Assembly (NCBI RefSeq): GCF_017832975.1 | Contig: NZ_JAFIBI010000001.1 | Span: 3,162,001-3,226,000 of the forward strand | Length of the DNA stretch: 64,000 nucleotides | From: Arthrobacter sp. PvP023 | GTDB taxonomy: Bacteria > Actinomycetota > Actinomycetes > Actinomycetales > Micrococcaceae | Reading direction: 5' to 3' | Shown: one piece after another, positions 18,454 to 27,072 of the stretch | Layout: each line of letters begins with the position of its first letter | Numbering within the stretch: position 1 is the first letter of the stretch | Position numbers and translations under genes: made by a program | The notes under the pieces: generated by a model | What the model was told of the DNA's origin: nothing | The model's database searches: none | Seen by the model: the letters and a program-made list of their open reading frames with translations, nothing else

Positions 18454-19215
18454 GTGAAAGTCGTCATCGTCGGGGCAGGGAGCGTCGGTTCCTCGATCGC
18501 CCGTGAGCTTCTTTCCCACAAACACGAAATCCTGCTGATCGACCTGAAGCCGGAGGTGATCGGCCGCAGCGGGCTGCGCGGCGCGCATTGGCTGGTGGGC
18601 GACGCCTGCGAACTGAGCACGCTCCAGGACGCCAAGCTCGACGACGCCGACGTCGTGGTGTCGGCCACGGGAGACGACAAGGTCAACCTGGTGGTGTCCC
18701 TGCTGGCGAAGACCGAGTTCGGCGTCGGACGCACGGTGGGACGCGTCAACAACCCCAAGAACGACTGGATGTTCAACGACTCCTGGGGCGTCGACGTCGC
18801 GGTCAACACACCGCAACTCATGACCGCCCTCGTTGAAGAAGCGGTGGAAATCGGCGACCTCGTCCGGCTGCTGACCCTGCAGACCGGGGTTTCGTCCCTC
18901 GTCGAGTTCACCGTGCCCCACGACTCCCACGTCATCGGAGTCACGGTAGGAGACATCGACTGGCCCGAGGACTCCACGCTGGTGGCGATCCTCCGCGACC
19001 AGGCGCCCATCACGCCCAGCCGGGATGATGTGCTGGACGGCGGCGACGAACTGTTCTTCGTCACAACCATCGCTGCCGAAGACGGCCTTAGGGCACTACT
19101 GTCCCCCGAACGGCAGCTGGACCGGGAAGCGGACCTGGCGGAGGGGCAGGAGGACGGCCACCCCGCCCGCCAGCAGGAGCAGCAGGCTCCCGAGGACGAC
19201 GGTTTCGACGGCTAG
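18454..19215 (+). CDS. ceoC: TrkA-family potassium uptake regulator CeoC
   Basis: This 253-aa second TrkA protein has the nucleotide-binding motif VVIVGAGSVGSSIARELLSHKHEI and the domain pair TrkA-N/TrkA-C, as in CeoB. The start is a GTG immediately after the ceoB TAA. The extra C-terminal tail of about 35 residues is rich in Glu, Gln and Asp (EGQEDGHPARQQEQQAPEDD) and is probably disordered. Two different TrkA subunits encoded together usually form hetero-oligomers on a membrane transporter. Confidence 0.92.
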   Translation: MKVVIVGAGSVGSSIARELLSHKHEILLIDLKPEVIGRSGLRGAHWLVGDACELSTLQDAKLDDADVVVSATGDDKVNLVVSLLAKTEFGVGRTVGRVNNPKNDWMFNDSWGVDVAVNTPQLMTALVEEAVEIGDLVRLLTLQTGVSSLVEFTVPHDSHVIGVTVGDIDWPEDSTLVAILRDQAPITPSRDDVLDGGDELFFVTTIAAEDGLRALLSPERQLDREADLAEGQEDGHPARQQEQQAPEDDGFDG

Positions 19216-19224
19216 ATCCGATGC

Positions 19225-20007
19225 CTAAGGCAGCGGCGGAGGACCGGGCTGCGAAGGTGCGCCCGGTTCCGCCGGGGACGGAGAGCTCACCGGAACTGGC
19301 GGCCTGGTGATGAGCCATGCCACCCAGATCCCCAGGATGTACAGCGGGGCACCCATGATGAGCCGGGTTGTGGCGAGGGCGGCCAGGCCCTGCTCGCCAA
19401 GGAGGTACAGCGGCACCTGGACCAGCAGCCGCAGGGCCAGGACGCCCACGATCACCCAGGTGCCCAGGCGGTAGGCCCTGACACGGGCCGGGTCCTTGCG
19501 CCATTCCAGGCCCTCGTTCCGGATGAAACCGAACAGCAGGCCTGCGATGGGCCACCGGAGCGCAATGGACACCACCATGCCGGCGATGTAGGCCGCATTC
19601 GTGAAGAACCCCGGCACGTAAAAGTCCTGAGCCTTACCGGTGGTGTTCGCCAGCCAGGCGCTAATTCCGACGCCGACGATCCCGGCCAGCGCCTGAGTCA
19701 GCGGCCGTCGTTGGACGAGGCGGGCAACAGTGAAGGCGGCGGCTGCAGCCAGGGCGGCTATCAGGGACAGGGTGAGCTCGCGGGTGATGGTGAACGCCAC
19801 GAGGAAGACGAGTCCCGGGACGATGCTCTCCGCGATGCCCTGGACGCCGCCTGCGCTCTTGACTACATCGATGCTGCCGTCCTTAGACCGGTGCAGGCCG
19901 GCCTTCACGGCGTAGCCTTCTGCGAGGTCGGCCACAGACGGCGGTTCCGGGGTGGGCCGCGGCTTGCCCGGACCCGCAGCGGGGTCCGGGTTCTCGGACG
20001 TCGTCAT
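19225..20007 (-). CDS. DUF3159 membrane protein
   Basis: This 260-aa protein has a Pro-rich N-terminus and about five to six transmembrane segments. It matches the DUF3159 pattern: a segment before GGVQGIAESIVPGLVFLVAF, then RRPLTQALAGIVGVGISAWLA and RNEGLEWRKDP. The start ATG 20007 overlaps the OB-fold gene stop (ATGA). It lies in the same order as in the M. tuberculosis ceoBC-dut region (Rv2693c position). The molecular function is unknown. Confidence 0.82.
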   Translation of the reverse strand: MTTSENPDPAAGPGKPRPTPEPPSVADLAEGYAVKAGLHRSKDGSIDVVKSAGGVQGIAESIVPGLVFLVAFTITRELTLSLIAALAAAAAFTVARLVQRRPLTQALAGIVGVGISAWLANTTGKAQDFYVPGFFTNAAYIAGMVVSIALRWPIAGLLFGFIRNEGLEWRKDPARVRAYRLGTWVIVGVLALRLLVQVPLYLLGEQGLAALATTRLIMGAPLYILGIWVAWLITRPPVPVSSPSPAEPGAPSQPGPPPLP

Positions 20008-20396
20008 TCGTTCTCCTGGCGGGACAGTATTTCGTAGCGGGGATTGAACATCGTGGGAAGGCCGTCGCGCACTGTGAGCATGCCCTCGAGGCGGAGTTCG
20101 CAGCCCGGGTCGACGCCGGGTACCCGCCGCCGGCCGAGCCACACGACCCGCAGCCGGTCGCGCCGGCCCGGTCCCCCGGGCTTCCGGGCCGACGGCGGTT
20201 CCGCGGCAACCGGGGCAAGTCCGCCCTTGTTGTGCGGGAGGTCGTGGTCCGTGACGATCGCGGTGAACGTGGCAACCTGGGTGGCCGGAACGTACGTGAC
20301 GGACTCTATAAAGCCGCGGCACAGCACCCGTCCACGGTCCGGCAATCCACTAATGGAAAGTTCGGGCCGTGGATACTCGCCGGCCGGATCAGCCAA
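20004..20396 (-). CDS. OB-fold nucleic-acid-binding-like protein
   Basis: This 130-aa protein is in the position of M. tuberculosis Rv2694c (an OB-fold protein of similar size). It shows beta-rich OB-like strands (RGFIESVTYVPATQVATFTAIVTD ... LRVVWLGRRRVPGV ... LEGMLTV). The longer open frame reads through the DUF3710 gene in another frame and is not credible. The proposed start is TTG 20396, overlapping the DUF3710 stop, with GGAG about 10 nt upstream. The start is the least certain part. Confidence 0.7.
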   Translation of the reverse strand: MADPAGEYPRPELSISGLPDRGRVLCRGFIESVTYVPATQVATFTAIVTDHDLPHNKGGLAPVAAEPPSARKPGGPGRRDRLRVVWLGRRRVPGVDPGCELRLEGMLTVRDGLPTMFNPRYEILSRQENE

Positions 20397-21093
20397 TCTG
20401 GGTGATCTCCGGTCCGCGCTCGGGCTGCTCGAATTCCGGTGCGCCCTGCTGCGGTGCAGGAGCGGAATCCTTCGGCAGGCGAAGCTGCAGCAGGTCGCGC
20501 GGCGGCATCGGGCTCTCGCCCCGGACCACGACGATCTGCCGGAACAGGGATTCAAGGTTCGCGGCGGCATCGCGGTCCAACGCAGCCTCGCCGCCCAATA
20601 CGCCACGGAGGAACCAGCGGGGACCGTCGACGCCGATGAAGCGGGCTACGCGGTAGCCGCCCGCGCCGTCGGCAGTTCCTGCCGGAAGCTTAGCCACCAG
20701 TTCTGTCCCGAAAACACCGGGGATCTCTTCGACCTGACCGCCTTGGCTTCCCACCGATTGCCCGATCTGTTCACGGATCTCGTCCCAGAGTCCCTCGGTG
20801 CGCGGGGCAGCGAAGGCCTGGAGCTGGAGGCTCGAACCGTCTAGGTCCATGGTGACGGCCACGACCCGCTGCGTGGCTTCCTCAATCTCGAGCCGCAACT
20901 GGAGGCCTTCACGCGGTGCAATCAGCAGGGCTCCGAGGTCCACGTAGCCGTCCGTGCTGTCGATTTCCGAGACGTCAAAAGGTCCCGTGGCTTTCCGGCC
21001 GGTGCTCTCCTCAGCGGAGTCTGCAGTTTCCAGGCTTTCCCCGGGCTCTGCTGCCTGGTCCTTCTTGGCCTTCTTGCCACGCCCAAAAACCAT
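20389..21093 (-). CDS. DUF3710 protein
   Basis: This 234-aa soluble protein has a Lys-rich start (MVFGRGKKAKKDQ), an acidic linker and then the DUF3710 core (GPFDVSEIDSTDGYVDLGALLI, EGLQLRLEIEE, WDEIREQI, FIGVDGPRWFLRGVLGG). It is widespread in actinobacteria near dut; the function is not known. The ATG has AAGGAG 8 nt upstream. It is the first gene of a three-gene run with the OB-fold and DUF3159 genes, all overlapping. Confidence 0.85.
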   Translation of the reverse strand: MVFGRGKKAKKDQAAEPGESLETADSAEESTGRKATGPFDVSEIDSTDGYVDLGALLIAPREGLQLRLEIEEATQRVVAVTMDLDGSSLQLQAFAAPRTEGLWDEIREQIGQSVGSQGGQVEEIPGVFGTELVAKLPAGTADGAGGYRVARFIGVDGPRWFLRGVLGGEAALDRDAAANLESLFRQIVVVRGESPMPPRDLLQLRLPKDSAPAPQQGAPEFEQPERGPEITQIG

Positions 21094-21188
21094 CGGGTTG
21101 TCTCCTTAATTGTGATCTTGTCCCGCCGTGCCACCAGGGCCGCGCGGTAAGTCATGAGGCGCCGGCACAGCCGGCCGGCCCCCGGCGG

Positions 21189-21743
21189 CTAGGCCTGGGG
21201 TGTCGCGACGCCGCCGGCCAAACCGAATCCGCCGGTGGATCCGAAGCCGCCGTCACCGCGGACCGAGTCGCTCAATTCCGCAACGGCCACAAACTGTGCG
21301 TACTCCACGCGCTGAATGACCATCTGTGCAATTCTATCGCCGCGACGAAGCTCAATGGCCTTCTCCCGGTCCGTGTTCAGCAGGGTCACGGCGATCTCTC
21401 CGCGGTATCCGGCATCAACCGTTCCGGGGGCGTTGACCACTGTCAGTCCGTGCTTGGTGGCGAGCCCGGAACGCGGGTGGATGAGGGCAACGAAACCGTT
21501 CGGCAGGGCTATCGAGACTCCGGTGGGCACCAGCCGGCGTTCACCCGGTTCGAGGACAACATCCTCGCGGGCCCTTAGGTCAGCTCCGGCGTCGCCGGGA
21601 TGGGCGTAGGACGGGGCTTCGAGGCCGTCGTCAAGCATTTTCAGCTGCACGGACAGCGTGGGCGATCCGTAGGCGGCGGCGCTGCCTTCCGGGGAGTCCG
21701 ACGGCAAAGTACTCACGGCTGCAGTTTGTTCAGTCACAGTCAT
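21189..21743 (-). CDS. dut: dUTP diphosphatase
   Basis: This 184-aa trimeric dUTPase converts dUTP to dUMP and PPi, keeping uracil out of DNA and feeding dTMP synthesis. All five motifs are visible: AGADLRA, HPRSGLA, GTVDAGYRGEI with the catalytic Asp, RGDRIAQMV, and the C-terminal Gly-rich RGDGGFGSTGGFG. It has an N-terminal extension of about 30 residues. The upstream TAGAGT lies 2 nt before ATG 21743 and 8 nt before the in-frame GTG two codons later, so a leaderless start at that GTG is possible. Confidence 0.96.
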   Translation of the reverse strand: MTVTEQTAAVSTLPSDSPEGSAAAYGSPTLSVQLKMLDDGLEAPSYAHPGDAGADLRAREDVVLEPGERRLVPTGVSIALPNGFVALIHPRSGLATKHGLTVVNAPGTVDAGYRGEIAVTLLNTDREKAIELRRGDRIAQMVIQRVEYAQFVAVAELSDSVRGDGGFGSTGGFGLAGGVATPQA

Positions 21744-21843
21744 TCACTCTAACGCCAGCGGTGCGTCTGGGCCTAGCCGCCGCCGGCACCGTCGGGCACC
21801 TGTCCAAGGTGAAATAGCCCGGGAAAAGTGGAAAGCTGGGCTT

Positions 21844-22332
21844 ATGCCGGAATCTAGTGCAGCTGTGCCTGCCCCCAACAGCACACCCCGCGGAACAACC
21901 GTTGTATACAGCGAGAAGCTCCGCCCCAGTCCGTGGATCTGGCTGGTGGCGGCCGGGCTGTCCGGCGCCGGCATCCTTGTTTTTGCTCCGATCAGCATGG
22001 CGGCCGGCATCACGGCTGCGCTGGTACTGTTCGCCATCATCACGGTGCTGCTGGTCCTGTCCACGCCCTCCATCACGGTGACGGCGGACACCCTGCAGGT
22101 GGGACGGGCCACCATCGAGCGCCGCTATGTAGGCAGCGTGACCCCGTTCAGCGGGAAGGAGGCGACGGCTGAACGCGGCCCGCGCCTGAACGGACTGGCC
22201 TACCTTTGCATCCGCGGCTGGGTTGACCCCGTGGTGCGGATCGAGATCACCGACCCTTCGGATCCGACTCCCTACTGGCTCACGTCCACACGGCGCCCGG
22301 CGCAACTCACGGCCTCATTAACGAAGGCCTGA
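21844..22332 (+). CDS. DUF3093 membrane protein
   Basis: This 162-aa protein has two adjacent hydrophobic helices (WIWLVAAGLSGAGILVF and AALVLFAIITVLLVL) and then a small soluble beta domain with YLCIRGWVDPVVRIEITDP. This fits DUF3093, found next to dut in actinobacteria (Rv2698 position). It is divergent from dut. The function is unknown. Confidence 0.83.
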   Translation: MPESSAAVPAPNSTPRGTTVVYSEKLRPSPWIWLVAAGLSGAGILVFAPISMAAGITAALVLFAIITVLLVLSTPSITVTADTLQVGRATIERRYVGSVTPFSGKEATAERGPRLNGLAYLCIRGWVDPVVRIEITDPSDPTPYWLTSTRRPAQLTASLTKA

Positions 22333-22348
22333 GGGCAGCCCCGGGTAG

Positions 22349-22648
22349 TCAGCCCTCGCAGTCCTTACAGAACAGCAGGCCGTCCTTTTCGCGGGCGATC
22401 TGAGAGCGGTGACGGACCAGGAAGCATGACGAGCAGGTGAATTCATCCGCCTGCGCCGGCAGGACGCGGACCAGGAGTTCCTCGCCGGACAGGTCTGCAC
22501 CCGGCAGTTCATAGCCTTCGGCCAGGTCGGATTCGTCCTCATCCACTACGGCCGTCGGCTTGTCCGCGCGCCTGGTCTTCAATTCCTCGATGGAATCTTC
22601 GTTCAGTTCCTCTTCTGATTTCCGCGGCGCATCATAATCTGTCGCCAT
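22349..22648 (-). CDS. DUF4193 zinc-ribbon-like protein
   Basis: This 99-aa small acidic protein has a C-terminal CSSC...CKDC pair that probably binds zinc, as in the actinobacterial DUF4193 family (Rv2699c position). It starts MATDYDAPRKSEEELNEDS. It is convergent with the DUF3093 gene and divergent from sepH. The function is unknown; the size and zinc ribbon would fit a transcription or ribosome accessory factor, but nothing here proves it. Confidence 0.85.
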   Translation of the reverse strand: MATDYDAPRKSEEELNEDSIEELKTRRADKPTAVVDEDESDLAEGYELPGADLSGEELLVRVLPAQADEFTCSSCFLVRHRSQIAREKDGLLFCKDCEG

Positions 22649-22939
22649 TATTTTCTGTTCACACTCCGCTTAGGTCGGTGGGTCCGCCGGTTCCGGGTCA
22701 GCGCGCTTCGGGAGCGTTGGCGCCCGCTGGCTGGTCTCCGGTCCGGTTCACCGATGTAAACGCCGGGTGGCCTGATTTTGTGCCCGGCCCAGGCGCCCAT
22801 TTTTCCCCGGGCGGTCGCGAAGGCGAGGGAAACCCCGGAAAGTCGCGGAATATCGCGGCGCGCCCTCTCCCCTCCCCGGAAAAGCTCCTGCCGGGTGGCA
22901 GAGTTTCGAATGTCAGTAATGCCAGGGTGGAGGATTTGT

Positions 22940-24418
22940 ATGCAGGATCTACGGCTTGTAGGCGTCCACGACGACGGAGAGCATCTCCTGTTGAGCGGCA
23001 CCGGCGGCGAGATGTTCCAGCTGCCGATCGACGAAGCTCTCCGGCTCGCGGCCAGCCGCTCTCCGGCGAGGGTTGCCGCTGCGGTCGCGCCCGTCGCCAT
23101 GTCCCCGCGGGACATCCAGGCGCGCATCAGAAGCGGCGCAACGGCCGCCGAGGTATCAGAACTCTCAGGCATTCCCCTGGCCAAGGTCCAGCGCTATGAA
23201 GGCCCCGTGTTGGCTGAACGCGACTATGTGGCACAGCAGGCCCGAAAAATCGAAGTGGCCTCTCCGGCACCGGGCCATGACGTGTACCGCTCCGCCTTTG
23301 GAGACAACCCCGCCACCCTCGGTGACATGGTGGCTCACCGGCTCAACGCCCACGGCATCGAGTCCTCAACCGTCGAATGGGACTCCTGGCGGCGCCCGGA
23401 CGGTACGTGGACGGTGATTGCCCGCTTCGAGACCAATCCCGGCCGGCACACCAGCATCGGCGAGGAACCGCCAGCCATGTGGACGTTCAGCCCTGCCCGC
23501 AAGTCGCTGCAGAACGCCAACCGCTGGGCGCAGCAGCTCAGCGAGCTGGAACCGCTCGACGGCCCGGTACCTGCCCGCCGCCTGTCAGCAGTTTCCGACC
23601 GGCCGTTCGACTTTGAGACGGACGCAGAGGCAGCTGCCGCCCGGTCGGCTTCCGGCCAGCCCGGAAAGGATTCGGACGGCCTGCTCGATATGCTGCGGTC
23701 ACGCCGCGGTCAACGGCTGGGCGTAGACGAAGACGGCGACGACGCCTTGGCTATGCTGCTCACCAACGGTGTCCCGGCAGCCCATCCGCGTCCGTCCGAA
23801 GTTGTCGGTGAACCTGAGGCAGACGAGAGCACGGCCGGGGCGGACAACGGCGAAGAGGCCGCTGCCCCTGCCGCCAAGGGAGATTCTTTCACCCGTAAGC
23901 GTGAGGTCCGGGCCTCCATGCTGTCCCGCCTGAGCCTGGCTCCGCGGCACACCGGGGACGACGATGAACGGCTGAAACTCCACGACGGCGTCAGCACGGA
24001 AACCCGTGAAATCACCATCGTGGCCTCGCCCCTGCGCCCGGTAACGGGTGAGGACGAACAGTCCGCCGAAGCGTCGGGCAGCACGCCGGCAGCACCTGGC
24101 CGCCCGCAAGGCGATGAAGCCACCGGCGCAGAATCCGCTCCCGTGCGGGAAACGGCCCCCGCCCGCCAGTCCGGCTGGAACCGCGAATCCGCGCCGAACG
24201 TGGGCTTGGATGAACTGCTGGGAGGCGGCAGCCCCCGCCGCCCCCGGGAGGATGCTCCGGCTGCGGCCAGGAGTGACGCGGCCCGGACTGATGCTGCCAG
24301 GAACGACATGGCCCGGAACGACCGGGAAGCGGAGCAGCCGGAACGGCAGCCTTCAAAGCCCAAGCGCTCCAGCGTGCCCAGCTGGGACGAAATAGTTTTC
24401 GGCGCACGCGGCGACTAA
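22940..24418 (+). CDS. sepH: Septation protein SepH
   Basis: This 492-aa protein has an N-terminal SepH/DUF3071 domain (MQDLRLVGVHDDGEHLLL ... SPRDIQARIRSGATAAEVSELSGIPLAKVQRYEGP, a helix-turn-helix-like core), a long low-complexity middle and a conserved C-terminal end SVPSWDEIVFG. SepH binds FtsZ and stimulates its assembly in actinobacteria. The ATG 22940 follows GGAGG at a good distance; the longer upstream frame lacks support. Near the end there are short Arg-Asp-Ala-Ala repeats. The last nine codons plus stop are duplicated immediately downstream. Confidence 0.9.
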   Translation: MQDLRLVGVHDDGEHLLLSGTGGEMFQLPIDEALRLAASRSPARVAAAVAPVAMSPRDIQARIRSGATAAEVSELSGIPLAKVQRYEGPVLAERDYVAQQARKIEVASPAPGHDVYRSAFGDNPATLGDMVAHRLNAHGIESSTVEWDSWRRPDGTWTVIARFETNPGRHTSIGEEPPAMWTFSPARKSLQNANRWAQQLSELEPLDGPVPARRLSAVSDRPFDFETDAEAAAARSASGQPGKDSDGLLDMLRSRRGQRLGVDEDGDDALAMLLTNGVPAAHPRPSEVVGEPEADESTAGADNGEEAAAPAAKGDSFTRKREVRASMLSRLSLAPRHTGDDDERLKLHDGVSTETREITIVASPLRPVTGEDEQSAEASGSTPAAPGRPQGDEATGAESAPVRETAPARQSGWNRESAPNVGLDELLGGGSPRRPREDAPAAARSDAARTDAARNDMARNDREAEQPERQPSKPKRSSVPSWDEIVFGARGD

Positions 24419-24450
24419 GGAAATAGTTTTCGGCGCACGCGGCGACTAAG
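24389..24450. repeat. Perfect 31-bp tandem duplication covering the end of sepH
   Basis: Bases 24389-24419 and 24420-24450 are identical. The unit encodes the last residues EIVFGARGD, the TAA stop and one extra G; the second copy lies after the stop and is not translated. The unit is not a multiple of three. Confidence 0.95.
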
Positions 24451-24548
24451 CCGGTCCCGCCCCGCCTAGGCCCGCATCGGGACCTATGGCACCTTCCCGC
24501 CAGCCAAGTTTCCACGAGACTGGAGAGCGGAAGGTAGGAGGCCTCATT

Positions 24549-25094
24549 ATGACCGTTCTCGTCGCTTACGCGACCGCGATGGGTTCCACCCGGGAGATAG
24601 CCCAGCGCGTGGCGTCCCGTATGGCGGTGCGGCTGGGTGAGGTTGAGTGCCGGTCCGTGGAGGAAGTCGGGTCCGTCGCCGGCTACAAGGCTGTCGTGGT
24701 CGGAAGCGCCATCCACAACCAGGCGTGGCTCCCCCCTGCTGCATTGTTCCTTGCCCGCCATGCGCCCGAGCTGGCCAAACGACCCGTCTGGGCCTTCAGC
24801 GTGGGGATGTCGGATGCCCTGCCGAAGCCTTTCCGCAAACGGGGTGCGGCGCTACAACAGGCGCGTCTGGCCGGAGTTTTGTCACAAGACGTTCCGCTTC
24901 GGGGCCACAGACTCTTCTCCGGCGTCTACGAGGCCGCCCAGATGCCGGTACTGCTCCGGCTGGTGTTCCGGCTCACCGGCGGCCGTTTCGGGGATTTGCG
25001 GGACTGGGCGGCTGTGGACGCCTGGACCGACGAGATCACAACCCACCTCACAAAACCTGCTCCGTCCGCGTCGTCAGGGAACGTCGCGGGATAG
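24549..25094 (+). CDS. Flavodoxin-domain protein (HemG-like)
   Basis: This 181-aa protein begins MTVLVAYATAMGSTREIAQRVA, the FMN phosphate-binding loop of flavodoxin-like proteins. VVVGSAIHNQAWLPPA then resembles the menaquinone-dependent protoporphyrinogen oxidase HemG and related quinone-linked flavodoxins. An AGGAGG stands about 8 nt before ATG 24549; an upstream in-frame ATG lacks one. No haem genes are adjacent, so the role is open. Confidence 0.85.
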   Translation: MTVLVAYATAMGSTREIAQRVASRMAVRLGEVECRSVEEVGSVAGYKAVVVGSAIHNQAWLPPAALFLARHAPELAKRPVWAFSVGMSDALPKPFRKRGAALQQARLAGVLSQDVPLRGHRLFSGVYEAAQMPVLLRLVFRLTGGRFGDLRDWAAVDAWTDEITTHLTKPAPSASSGNVAG

Positions 25095-25120
25095 ATAAGC
25101 CGGGTTGCTGCGCACCCTGG

Positions 25121-25840
25121 TCAGCTGTGCCGGGTTTCCCCTGAACCGTGCCACAGGCAGGCGTCCACCTCGAACGGCAGCAGCTGGTCCTGCTGGGCCA
25201 TGACATTGGCTCCGTGCGCCGTGACCCGCCGCATGAAATGCCGCCGGCACAACGTCTCATAGCCCACCACGGGGGCATGATCCGCTGAGGCGGAGGCCGG
25301 GTCTCCGGCCATGTCGACGTCGCCCACCACCACTTGCGCCCCTTCAGTCACCATCACGCCGTCAACGGTGCGCGCGTTATGCGTGGCGCGGCGTCCGCAC
25401 CAGCACAGGGCTTCCACCTGCAGGACCTGGACGCGGTCCGCGAGCTCAATAAGCCTCTGCGATCCCGGGAAGAGCCGGGTGCGGAAGTCCGCGCTGATTC
25501 CGAACGCAAACACGTCGACGTCGATCTCGTCCACAATCCGGGCCAGCTGTTCCACCTGCAGCGGGGAATAGAACTGGGCTTCGTCACAGATGAGGTAGTC
25601 CACCCGGAGGCCGCGGGTGCGGCGTTCTATGACCTCGTCCCAGAAATCCGTGGTGTCCAGGACCTCCACGCAGTCCGTCTCCAGTCCGAGCCGGCTGGAG
25701 ATCCTTGCCCCGCCTGCCCGGTCGTTGCGGCTGAACCGGACACCGCCGCGCCCGCGGGCCCGGTGGTTGTGGTCCATCTGCAGGGCCAGGGTGGATTTTC
25801 CGCAGTCCATGGTGCCGGAGAAGAAGACAAGTTCAGCCAC
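25121..25840 (-). CDS. tdk: Thymidine kinase
   Basis: This 239-aa type II thymidine kinase phosphorylates thymidine for salvage. It has the P-loop FSGTMDCGKSTLALQMDHN, Walker B-like YLICDEAQFY with the catalytic Glu, and a zinc lasso formed by ALCWCGRRATHNAR and ETLCRRHF. It is somewhat longer than usual (about 190-220 aa). The start is a GTG at 25840, overlapping the previous gene by 8 nt. Confidence 0.93.
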   Translation of the reverse strand: MAELVFFSGTMDCGKSTLALQMDHNHRARGRGGVRFSRNDRAGGARISSRLGLETDCVEVLDTTDFWDEVIERRTRGLRVDYLICDEAQFYSPLQVEQLARIVDEIDVDVFAFGISADFRTRLFPGSQRLIELADRVQVLQVEALCWCGRRATHNARTVDGVMVTEGAQVVVGDVDMAGDPASASADHAPVVGYETLCRRHFMRRVTAHGANVMAQQDQLLPFEVDACLWHGSGETRHS

Positions 25841-27071
25841 GCGCTCCCTTTCTGCCTTGAGCCTGGAAACAAAGAAGCGGAACCTCTCGCTCCGCTTTGG
25901 TCAGCGACCCGTGCTGCCCTACAACGTCCAACGCGGCAGCACGCACGCGGCGGGTGTCGTAGAACGCCAGGGCATCACGGGCGGCGATCATGACGTCGCC
26001 GATGCGCGCGCTGACCTCCGGCCTGACATCGCCGAACAGCCCGGCGGACACGGCCTCATCCCGGGTGAACGCCCAGATCCTGTCGCCGAACCGATCCCGC
26101 CACGATTCGATCAGCCTGGCCCGGTCCTGTTCACCGGCGTCCGGTTCAAGGTACAGGTGGACCATGCGCGGCTCCCCCGCTGTGTGCCGGACTCCGGCGA
26201 TGAGGGCCGGTTCTGCCGAATAGTCGAGCCGCTGCGATTCAGGGACGTCGAGCATGCCGTGATCCGCCGTCAGCAGGACCGTGGTTCCCGGCGGAAGGGT
26301 TGCGTTCAGGCGCTTAACGGTGGCGTCGAGTTCTTCAAGCTGGTGTTCCCACTGGGCCGACTGGCAGCCGTAACGGTGTCCGGCTTTGTCCAGGTCGTTG
26401 ACGTAGAAGTACATGAGTGAGCTGTCGGCGGCAAGCATGGCCTCCGCCGCTGCGGCCGTCCGTGCGTGCGGAGTACTGGCGGCGATAAACCGGCCTCCCC
26501 GCAGCGCTGCCTGCGTCATGGGCGAGGCGCCGAACTGCGGAAGGCTGATGGTGGTCACGTCGGTGTGGGCGGCCGCGCGCTCGAACACCGTGGGAAACGG
26601 CTGCCATACGCGGGGGTCCACGCCGGCATCCCAGTTGCCCAGCATGTTGACCACTTTGTCCTGCCCGGGATCGAGGACGTCGTAGCCCACCATTCCGTGC
26701 TGGCCGGCGGGGAGCCCCGTCCCGAAGCTGGCGAGCGAGGACGCCGTGGTGGAGGGAAAAGCGGAGTCCAGCGCCACCGGAACGGGGCCCTGGCCCTGCT
26801 GCATCACGGACCGGAGGAACGGGGTGTGCGCCGATTTCTGCTTGAGCAGGCTGCGGCCCAGGCCATCAGCCAGGACCACGCACACCCGCTTGGCTGCCGG
26901 CAGCTTCAACCGGTTCTCGAAGCCCTCGATCCCGAGGCTGGCTGCTGCGCTGGTGAGGACTTCCGCAATGGAGCGCTGGCCGAAGGCAGGCGCCGGAGGC
27001 AGGAGCGACGGAGCGGAGGTGCCTTCAACGATGGCTACGGCTGATGGTTCGGAGTTGTTTCCGGACGTCAT
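25833..27071 (-). CDS. Alkaline-phosphatase-superfamily phosphodiesterase/pyrophosphatase
   Basis: This 412-aa member of the nucleotide pyrophosphatase/phosphodiesterase branch of the alkaline phosphatase superfamily shows metal- and nucleophile-binding motifs in order: VVLADGLGRSLL, the Thr nucleophile region AFPSTTASSLASFGTGLPAGQHGMVGY, YVNDLDKAGHRYG and TADHGMLDV. The start is ATG 27071, right next to the DUF5998 stop; the open frame upstream overlaps that gene. It probably hydrolyses a phosphodiester or pyrophosphate; the substrate is unknown. It is co-transcribed with tdk and the DUF5998 gene. Confidence 0.88.
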   Translation of the reverse strand: MTSGNNSEPSAVAIVEGTSAPSLLPPAPAFGQRSIAEVLTSAAASLGIEGFENRLKLPAAKRVCVVLADGLGRSLLKQKSAHTPFLRSVMQQGQGPVPVALDSAFPSTTASSLASFGTGLPAGQHGMVGYDVLDPGQDKVVNMLGNWDAGVDPRVWQPFPTVFERAAAHTDVTTISLPQFGASPMTQAALRGGRFIAASTPHARTAAAAEAMLAADSSLMYFYVNDLDKAGHRYGCQSAQWEHQLEELDATVKRLNATLPPGTTVLLTADHGMLDVPESQRLDYSAEPALIAGVRHTAGEPRMVHLYLEPDAGEQDRARLIESWRDRFGDRIWAFTRDEAVSAGLFGDVRPEVSARIGDVMIAARDALAFYDTRRVRAAALDVVGQHGSLTKAEREVPLLCFQAQGRKGARG

Positions 27072-27072
27072 C

